In this document: positions 55,895 to 64,000 of the stretch, piece by piece
Layout of the letters: each line of letters opens with the position of its first letter
Position numbering within the stretch: position 1 is the stretch's first letter
Assembly (NCBI GenBank): GCA_007844125.1
Contig: CM017567.1
Span: 35,747,885-35,811,884, forward strand
Direction: 5' to 3'
DNA length: 64,000 nt
Origin: Sinonovacula constricta
Taxonomy: Eukaryota; Mollusca; Bivalvia; Cardiida; Solecurtidae
The notes under the pieces: model-generated
The model's input: only the letters and a program-made list of their open reading frames with translations
Told to the model about the DNA's origin: nothing
Database searches by the model: none
Translations under genes and position numbers: made by a program

Positions 55895-56675
55895 TTGTAA
55901 ATGGACACGGACTGCATACTCAACCTTGTAAAAGGACAGGGTTAGCATACTCAGCATTGGAAAAGGACAGGGTTAGCATACACGACATTGTAAAAGGAAA
56001 GGGTTAGCATACACAACTTTGTAAAAGGACAGGGTTAGCATACACAAAATTGTAAAAGGACAGCGTTAGCATACACATCATTGTAAAAGAACAGGGTTAG
56101 CATACACAACGTTGTAAAAGGGCAGGGTTAGCATACACAAAGTTGTAAAAGGGCAGGGTTAGCATACACAACATTGTAAAAGGACAGGGTTAGCATAGAC
56201 AACATTGTGAAAGGACAGGGTTAGCATACACAACATTGTAAAAAGACAGGGTTAGCATAAACAAGATTGTAAAAGAACAGAGTTAGCATACACAACGTTG
56301 TAAAAGGGCAGGGTTAGCATACACAACGTTGTAAAAGGGCAGGGTTTGCATAAACAAGATTGTAAAATGACATGGGTTAACATATACCACGTTGTAAAAG
56401 AGCAAGGTTTGCATACTTTACATTGTAAAAGGACATGGTTAACATACTTAACATTGTAAAAGGACAGGGTTAGCATATACAACATTGTAAATGGGCATGG
56501 TTAGCATAAACAATATTGTAAAATGACATGGGTTAACATATACAACGTTGTAAATGGACAGGGTTAGCATACTCAACATTGTAAAAGGACAGGGTTAGCA
56601 TACACAACATTGTAAAAGGACAGGGTAAGCATACTCAACATTGTAAAAGGACAGGGTTAGCATACTCATTTTTTT
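55895..56675. repeat. 31-bp tandem array
   Basis: About 25 copies of a 31-bp unit, AACATTGTAAAAGGACAGGG then TTAGCATACAC; units at 55985 and 56016 are 31 apart. Each unit carries one GGGTTA, but not in telomeric runs. The reverse-strand ORF at 56252..56485 is a shadow. Confidence 0.95.
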
Positions 56676-57343
56676 ATATAAGGGAACGATAAGCATACTC
56701 AACTTTCATGAAAGTGCACTTTTGGTTAGCACATTTTTATTGTGATCCACAGGTTAAGACATCAAAATATTCGGTACTTCGATAATAGGTACGTGGTGAA
56801 ATTCACTTAAATAATGGTTAACTGTATAATTTGTTAACGATTATGAACCACATTATAATTAAAACATTGTGTTTACATAAAATATAAAATAGCTGTTTTG
56901 TTACCATGTAAACAACACAACGACAATTGTTTGAACTGTTTTGAGTCTGTCGTGTAATTTGATTAAGCTACCAAAAGTAAAAGCGCTGCCACCTTTATGG
57001 AATGCGTTTAAAATTGGCACTGGTCTGTTGTGGTGATCTTGACATACGTAACTCCTCTGCTTTATCCGGCCAAGTCTTTTTCGTAGAACTGGCCGAGTTG
57101 TTGCGAGTGGTTATAAGGCGTTACATATTTGTACCACTTCAACTTCTCACTGGTACTTAAATACAACAGACATCATTTCATTGTATCATTGAGAGAACGG
57201 CGACCCTATATTTACAAGAAAGAGCTAGGATGTGAGACATCCAAGGCGCCGTAGTGAGTATGCGCTTTAAACAATAAGATGACTGTCCTGGGAATTAAAC
57301 ACTCCATTACATAAACAATTGACAGTAACGAACAATAACTCTA
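56676..57343. other. Intergenic
   Basis: No gene is supported. AGCTAGGATGTGAGAC near 57224 has an inverted partner near 60279 (GTCTCACATCCTAGATCT), a small dispersed-repeat trace. Confidence 0.4.
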
Positions 57344-57691
57344 ATGGAAAGTGGGGTATTTGCTACTTTGTTTGTTTTCCTTGTTTTCTGCTACATATGT
57401 ATTTACAAGCTGCATTGCTCACATCGGTATGCTTGGTTTCTTTTGTTAAACAAGGCCTCGCCAAATGGCTGCGAATTCATATTAATGCTTGCTACTTTAA
57501 AGAATTGTAAGCTACACATTATTGTTGCAAGTTACTATGTTAAAACGGAACACTTGGGTATTTTTTTTCTGAAACGTGTCTCACAGAACAATTGCGACAT
57601 CGTGTTTATTGGCTGCAACACTACTGGCCCCATAAGAATGCATTCAATAAGAGGCGCAGCTCTCAAGAGTGGCGCCAATAATGAGACATAA
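57344..57691 (+). CDS. Unassigned 115-codon ORF with hydrophobic N-terminus
   Basis: ATG-initiated and unbroken. It begins with a hydrophobic stretch (GVFATLFVFLVFCYICIY) that could be a signal anchor, followed by a Cys- and Lys-containing region. I recognise no family and see no supporting splice or promoter signals. Chance ORFs of this length are expected in a 64-kb window. Confidence 0.15.
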   Translation: MESGVFATLFVFLVFCYICIYKLHCSHRYAWFLLLNKASPNGCEFILMLATLKNCKLHIIVASYYVKTEHLGIFFLKRVSQNNCDIVFIGCNTTGPIRMHSIRGAALKSGANNET

Positions 57692-59113
57692 ATGAATAGC
57701 CTCCCCTGAATAATGCCTAAATGCAAGTAGGTCCTTTCATTTGTTCTACTCGGCTTTAATGCTTGTGCTATTTAGAGTTTATGCTGATTATTCTGCCTTT
57801 CCTATGATACGCAGGTAAACCATCATCAATAACCATGTCAACTTTCTTTTTTCAACTGCATATCTCTATAAGTATTTAGATTAATTTTAAGCTTTTACTC
57901 ATGCAAAAGTAAGAAATTCACTGTTTCTTATTGCAATATCTTTAAAAGAACAGGCGATAAAGTCCAAGAATTTCAACTGCAAGGACCAACCTACAGTTTG
58001 GAATACCTCGGATATTAACTAACAAGGTAGACAATTTCCATGTCACCAATGTACCCCTTTGGTTTTGGAAATGCCTATGAGGTGACGTCACACCTTTATA
58101 AGCGATTGTATTTTTAAACGGAAATTAACAACCGAGTTCGCTTTTTAAAGAACGCATTGTTATGTGTACACAAAAGTGTTCTGTTTCTTTTTCTGTCTTT
58201 TAAAAAAACTTCTAAGATAAAATAAATAAAAATAAATCTATATATAAATAACTATGAAAAAGTAACAAATTGAACTCCGCATATCGTTTGTCAAGTTCTT
58301 ATTTTCAAATTGCAGGACTGCACTTATTCGGCCGTAATCATGTCGGTGCCTAAATATGATTAAATATTTCTTTGTATAAATGGTGTGTTGCTTTCTTTTA
58401 AAATAATCAGTTATCGTATTTTTGGTCTTTTTAAAACCCAACCAAAATAGTTCTTTAGCTATTGGAGGAAGGGTGGGAGTGGGTGGGTGCGGGGGCGAGG
58501 ATCGCGTAATGAAAACATTATACAATACACAACAATTAGCGGCGTGTTTAAAATTTTGACAGACTTTGCTAAATCAAACACATCTATAAGGACGCTTTGA
58601 TAGATATGTGTATATATTTGCTCGGAATTCAATGTTTGTTTTTGTTTTTCTTTTGTATCAGAGATTATTGCATTTGAAGACACATTGTAAAGAAATATAT
58701 ATATGTCATATAAAGTTTTTGTTTCGTGCTGTAAAAATTTCCGCGCTCAGGCGGATGTTGGGGATTTTGTACCATGTGAAAGTCGTACCACGTGTATTTG
58801 TTTGGAGACTTCGTACAACATTGGTTGAGTAGGTGTTGTTTACAGATTTAATCATTTAATAACATCACCTTTTTAAGCATGTTTATTCCATGAAAAAAGC
58901 AAATGAAGTAGTGCTGAATGCTACTATGCCTAATATGCTTAGCGTTATGATATACATTGTATTATTTCCGGTGTCAACTTTTTCTTGTATTTTGCCTGTA
59001 TTAAGTTTGCCATATTTGCCATTCGTGTTTTATATTTTAAATATGGTTTTTAGCGCGCCTATTTATCATAAACTACAGTTTAAGTTACTATGCCAACAGA
59101 TTTTGGCTTGTAA
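57692..59113. other. Intergenic; CRE palindrome and G4-type motif
   Basis: TGACGTCA at 58083..58090 lies inside a wider near-palindrome, AGGTGACGTCACACCT, followed by TTATAAG. A G4-type G-rich run lies at 58466..58499 (GGGTGGGAGTGGGTGGGTGC then GGGGG). The 92-codon ORF at 58890..59168 is hydrophobic but unassigned. Confidence 0.4.
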
Positions 59114-59136
59114 AGACTGCTTTCTTAAAGCAGTCT
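59114..59136. other. Perfect 10-bp hairpin
   Basis: AGACTGCTTT and AAAGCAGTCT pair perfectly around CTT. No T-run follows, and no flanking gene explains it. Confidence 0.7.
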
Positions 59137-59205
59137 GGCCTCGCTTGCACAAACATTTTTCAACTTAAAATCTCAGCTCAAATTTTCATTTTTTTCTGAT
59201 TTCAG

Positions 59206-59210
59206 TTTGA

Positions 59211-59297
<87 letters not shown>
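59206..59297. repeat. (GAT)n-(AAT)n microsatellite
   Basis: About 10 GAT triplets followed by about 20 AAT triplets. Confidence 0.95.
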
Positions 59298-59298
<1 letters not shown>

Positions 59299-59634
59299 GA
59301 AATTATTTCGCTATGAAGAAAGTCAACTGTTTACAATTGACGTTCGTGTATACAAAATTGAGCATGTGCCTACGTAGTAACGCGCAATAGTAGGTAAGCT
59401 TATAACAGTTACGATGATTTTGGATTCTTTTGACCTTAAAAGGACATATCATTTAAAAAGGAAGCATGCTCGAAAAGATTGTAACAAGATATTCATTATT
59501 TACAGTGGTTTAGCACACCTATTTTATTATTAGCAAACAATCGAAAACTGCAAATTTGTGACTGAAACGCTTTTATCATCGACAGAAGTATATTCCCGAT
59601 GTCTTATTTTTGTTCTGTTGAATTTGTGTTGTTT

Positions 59635-59722
59635 TTCCCCGAACGGAAGTCGATCCCTCGCGGTGAGGGGATTACGGGATACAAGTCGGCGATTCTGACC
59701 ACTCGGACATTGACGCCGTTTT
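59635..59722 (-). repeat. Decayed tRNA-like sequence with long variable arm
   Basis: On the minus strand ATGTCCGAGTGGTCAGAATC resembles the D-arm of class II tRNAs (Leu/Ser). CCCTCACCGCGAGGG then forms a long variable arm, and GGATCGACTTCCG sits where the T-arm should be. The T-arm and anticodon arm are degraded, so it is a tRNA pseudogene or a SINE head. Confidence 0.45.
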
Positions 59723-60907
59723 AGGGTAATAGAACTAAGCTGATGATCCGCGCTTTAAGTGTGAGATAACATTGTTGTTTGTAATGTGAAAGTAATTGGT
59801 GTAAGGTATCACTAAAATAAGCTTATCTCGACGGGTTGGCAGAATGGTTTGTTGGCGCCACTCTGGAGAGGGTGCCTCTTATAGAATACATTTTATGAGC
59901 ACGATAGTGTAGCTGGCAAAAATGGGAAAACGCAAGCTATTCAGTGAGACCTTTTTTTCAGAGAAAAGAACCGGGTATTCCGTTTTTTAAACATTTTAGC
60001 TTGCAACAATAATGTGTAGCTTGCAGTTATATAAACGTAGCTGGCATTTATAGGAGTTTACAGCTGCTTGACGATGTATTGTTTAACAAAAGAAACCGGA
60101 TATACCGATGATAGCAACTTGTAAATACATATGTAGCATAGAATAAGGAAAACAAGCAAAGTAGCAAATACTATTCTTCCCATCAGAGTTAGGGCTTGTT
60201 ACTGTCAGATGTAAATAATCGACAGTGAAAGAGGGTGTTAAGTTCCAAGAATAGCCATCTTCTTGTTTAAAGCTGTCTCACATCCTAGATCTTTCATGTA
60301 GGTTTATTTGATCAGTGAGAAACAGGTCGGTGATAAACAGGTCAGTGGGAAACAGGTCAGTGAGAAACAGAATAGACACCAACAACAACAAAACCTTTGA
60401 AATATTGAAGACGCCAGAACTACTTTACAAGATGACTCCAAAGAACTTTAACATTTAGTGATAATAAACTTACTTTCCTTACGCTTTAATTTTCCAGGTC
60501 AGATACAATTAAGATTGAGAGTCCTCTGACGTCAAATATAGAAATTACTGCATCGATCTACGTACTTTCTGGTCACCCCTCGTATGTGTGATCGGTGTAA
60601 AAGGAGAAAGTTGACAAAATATAAACTTGAATGCTGTAACAAAAATAATACTAATAAGATTTGCTCTTAAGACAATTACAAAGCCAGAACTTAGCCATTG
60701 TCTGCATTTCAGATACTTGGCAGAACTTCAAAGTATTTTTTACACAAATAATTTAACTTCAATGAGTTTTTTTTCCATACATTATATGTAGCACTGGGCA
60801 AATATATGACCATACTCCTTTTAAGGCCATTAAGATGTGACACAACTCAAAATGTTAAAAATATACCTTCATGAAAGGTAGTTTTGACAATTTCAGGTTG
60901 GGGGATC
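59723..60907. other. Intergenic with a 15-bp mini-array
   Basis: Four copies of a 15-bp unit (CAGTGAGAAACAGGT and variants) at about 60315..60370. GTAGCTGGCA/TAGCTTGCA motifs recur between 59910 and 60055. No gene. Confidence 0.45.
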
Positions 60908-60940
60908 CGGACACCGCCCCCACCCCCACCCCCACCCCTG
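60908..60940 (-). other. Potential G-quadruplex motif on the minus strand
   Basis: CCGCCCCCACCCCCACCCCC followed by ACCCC gives five C-runs on the + strand, hence a strong G4 pattern on the minus strand. Confidence 0.6.
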
Positions 60941-61779
60941 CCGCTACATACACATTCTTACCAGTTAGATCCGCCCATAAAAATATACCTACTTTTAATT
61001 TATTTATTTATTTCACAATGTAAAGATAGTACACATGTATAAACAATGTGGAAAAAATAAACAAACAGGCGTGGTAGTTATGGTGCATATTGAAAATGTG
61101 TGAGAGAATTAAACATGAATCACTGTGGAGACGTTTCGGAAAAAAATATATACATATACACAGTGTTAAGATAACATGCATGTACCCTACTGTAATTTTC
61201 CTTACAATATTCAATTGCTTTCTTAGCAAAAAAACTTGTCATCGTACAACCCATCCCTGCCTGAAAGCCATCATGGAGAAAATGGATCGGCTCCGAAAAG
61301 CAACAACAAAAAATAGTGAAAGAAAAGACAGAGTAAAGTGTGTCATACTTCAGCTTTATATCTAATATTGACAAAACCTAGTTACTCACCTCATATTGAA
61401 ATTGAAAAACAATCGCAGGTGACCACGGAACCCAGTGGAAGATAACCGGTCCTTTTATTAAACCCATATTATGATTCGTGTGATGTCATTGTTTTCGCTA
61501 ATGTGATTGCACGCTTTCCTCATGCTAATCAGCTCGCAGTTTATTTCCGGAAAAAATGGATTTGCCTTCCATTACAGCGAAGTTACTTATTATTAATAAC
61601 TATATTGCGTTTTCCATAACTGAATGAGACAGTATCTTTTACCTGATAGTAGACGTATATCCGGATATATTGAACGCATGCTGTGGTTGCCTTACAGGGT
61701 TGTGATACAGTATTCAATCCTCTAACAATTAAACGGCGTAAAGATAATGCGCACTAATCATCACACAACATGGAGATGA
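60941..61779. other. Intergenic with one exon-like stretch
   Basis: At about 61227..61332, an acceptor-like TTGCTTTCTTAG precedes an open stretch reading KKTCHRTTHPCLKAIMEKMD then RLRKATTKNSERKD, ending near AGA/GTAAAG. It is coding-like, but nothing adjoining supports a gene. Confidence 0.25.
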
Positions 61780-64000
61780 CCTTTACAAATAGTTACACGG
61801 CGTGAAGATGATCTTCGCCACGTATTACAAGACATAAAGATAATATTTGCCAACTTCTTTCATTATTATCTTCACCAACTATTACACGACGTGGAGATGA
61901 TCTTCGCCAACTATTACACGACGTGGAGATGATCTTTAACAACCATTACACAGAATGGAGATGATCTTCACCAACTACCACACGACGTGGAGGAGATGAT
62001 CTACACCAACTATCACACGACGTGGAGATGATCTTCACCAACTATCACACGACGTGGAGGAGATGATCTTCACCAACTATTACACGACGTGGAGGTGATC
62101 TTCACCCAACTATTACACGACGTGGAGATGATCTTCATCAACTATTACACGACGTGGAGGTGATCTTCACCCAACTATTACACGGCGTGGAGATGATCTT
62201 CACCAACTATCACAGGTCGTGGAGATGATCTTCACCCAACTATTACACGGCGTGGAGATGATCTTCACCAACTATTACACGACGTGGAGATGATCTTCAC
62301 CAACTATCATAGGTTGTGGAATTGATCTTCACCAACTATTACACGGCGTGGAGATGATCTTCACCAACTATTACACGACGTGGAGGGGATCTTCACCCAA
62401 CTATTACACGGCGTGGAGATGATCTTCACCAACTATCACAGGTCGTGGAGATGATCTTCACCCAACTATTACACGGCGTGGAGATGATCTTCAGCAACTA
62501 TTACACGACGTGGAGATGATCTTCACCAACTATCATAGGTTGTGGAGATGATCTTCACCCAACTATTACACGGCGTGGAGATGATCTTCACCAGCTATTA
62601 CACGGCGTGGAGATGATCTGATCTTCACCAACTATCACAGGTCGTGGAGATGATCTTCACCCAACTATTACACGGCGTGGAGATGATCTTTAACAACCAT
62701 TACACAGCATGGAGATGATCTTCACCAACTATCACACGACGTGATGATGATCTTTAACAACCATTACACAGCTTGGAGATGATCTTCACCAACTATCACA
62801 CGACGTAGAGAGGATCTTCACCAACTATTTCACGACGTGGAGATGATCTTTAACAACGATTACACAGCATGGAGATGATATTCACCAATTATCACACGAC
62901 TTGGAGATGATCTTCTCCAACTATTACACGACTTGGAGATGATCTTCACCAATTATCACACGACTTGGAGATGATCTTCATTACCTATAACACGACTTAG
63001 AGATGATCTTCACCAACTATTACACGACGTGGAGATGATCTTCACCATCTATTACATGACTTGGAGATGATCTTCACCAACTATCACACGACGTGGAGAT
63101 GATCTTTAACAACCATTACACAGCTTGGAGATGATCTTCACCAACTATCACACGACGTAGAGAGGATCTTCACCAACTATTTCACGACGTGGAGATGATC
63201 TTTAACAACCATTACACAGCATGGAGATGATCTTCACCAATTATCACACGACGTGGAGATGATCTTCACCAACTATTACACGACTTGGAGATGATCTTCA
63301 CCAACTATTACACGACGTGGAGATGATCTTCATTAACTATTACACGACGTGGAGATGATCTTTAACAACCATTATACTGCATGGAGATGATCTTCACCAA
63401 CTATTACACGACGTGGAGATGATCTTCACCAACTATTACACGACGTGGAGATGATCTTCACCAACTATCACAGGTCGTGGAGATGATCTTTACCCAACTA
63501 TTACACGGCGTGGAGATGATCTTCACCAACTATTACACGACGTGGAGATGATCTTCACCCATCTATTACACGACGTTGAGATAATCTTCACCAACTTTTA
63601 CACGACGTGGAGATGATTTTCACCAACTATTACACAGCATGGCGATGATCTTCACCAACTATTACACGACGTGGAGATGATCTTTAACAACCATTATACT
63701 GCATGGAGATGATCTTCACCAACTATTACACGACGTGGAGATGATCTTCACCAACTATTACACGACGTGTTACACGACGTGGAGATGATCTTCACCAACT
63801 ATCACAGGTCGTGGAGATGATCTTTACCCAACTATTACACGGCGTGGAGATGATCTTCACCAACTATTACACGACGTGGAGATGATCTTCACCCATCTAT
63901 TACACGACGTTGAGATAATCTTCACCAACTTTTACACGACGTGGAGATGATCTTCACCAACTATTACACAGCATGGAGATGATCTTCACCAACTATTACA
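61780..64000. repeat. 32-bp tandem array running off the window
   Basis: About 65-70 copies of CACGACGTGGAGATGATCTT then CACCAACTATTA (32 bp; units at 63311 and 63343). Variants include TTTAACAACCATTACACAGC and CACAGGTCGTGG, which recur at larger intervals (TTTAACAACCATTATACTGC at 63361 and 63683). The array is open at the right edge. Confidence 0.95.

Noticed and set aside
55895..56675. Interstitial telomere sequence
   Set aside because: Each 31-bp unit has a single GGGTTA. There are no consecutive TTAGGG repeats.
58890..59168. Seven-transmembrane receptor fragment
   Set aside because: APIY after a hydrophobic stretch faintly recalls the NPxxY region, but no other receptor motif is present and the ORF is only 92 codons.
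59635..59722. Functional tRNA-Leu/Ser gene
   Set aside because: The D-arm and long variable arm are recognisable, but the T-arm and anticodon arm are degraded.

Overview
This is a eukaryotic nuclear window, most probably from a bivalve mollusc (inference). It is AT-rich, gene-poor and intron-containing. It carries several interspersed repeats of a style I associate with bivalve genomes: elements opening with ACAAG, with GACGG microsatellites inside and a hairpin at the far end. No operons, ribosome binding sites, CRISPR arrays, rRNA or convincing functional tRNA genes were seen. Many apparent ORFs are low-complexity shadows or begin only with GTG or TTG.

Two protein genes are well supported. 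The first (4422..6192, +) has two exons joined in phase 0 by a clean GT..AG intron. It encodes about 419 residues built mainly from a charged 30-residue helical repeat and ends in a Cys-rich, basic tail; its family is not recognised. A cluster of six CRE-type half sites lies just upstream. The second (30918..36332, -) has a short first exon, a 2.6-kb intron full of transposon debris and a long second exon. Together they give about 923 residues: a Mutator-like (MULE) transposase domain followed by a YqaJ/lambda-exonuclease-type nuclease domain, both with their key residues in place. Minor coding traces are a LINE reverse-transcriptase remnant (30404..30592), a candidate first exon (37073..37135) and a Cys-containing exon fragment abutting the giant minisatellite (54908..55029).

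Layout: 0-4.3 kb microsatellites, SINE-like and dispersed repeats; 4.3-6.3 kb repeat-protein gene; 6.3-15 kb dispersed repeats, a pogo-like MITE and a 37-bp array; 15.3-17.1 kb a 62-bp dimeric satellite; 18.4-22.5 kb a 77-bp satellite followed directly by a second 62-bp array; 23-30.6 kb microsatellites, fold-back elements and small tandem arrays; 30.9-36.3 kb the MULE-YqaJ gene; 37-42.6 kb triplet and TA repeats and a 476-bp transposon; 42.8-54.9 kb a 12-kb minisatellite of 12/24-bp units with a 2274-bp tandem segmental duplication; 55.5-56.7 kb a SINE and a 31-bp array; 61.8 kb to the end a 32-bp array. Tandem repeats make up roughly a third of the window.

The links between these parts are mostly about genome dynamics. 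Single dispersed copies related to the 77-bp satellite monomer occur elsewhere in the window, and the monomer shares a terminal motif with a dispersed element. The two 62-bp arrays start at the same sequence. Several unrelated-looking elements share ACAAG starts and hairpin-CTAA ends. These relations are visible in the sequence; the mobilisation mechanisms suggested are inference.
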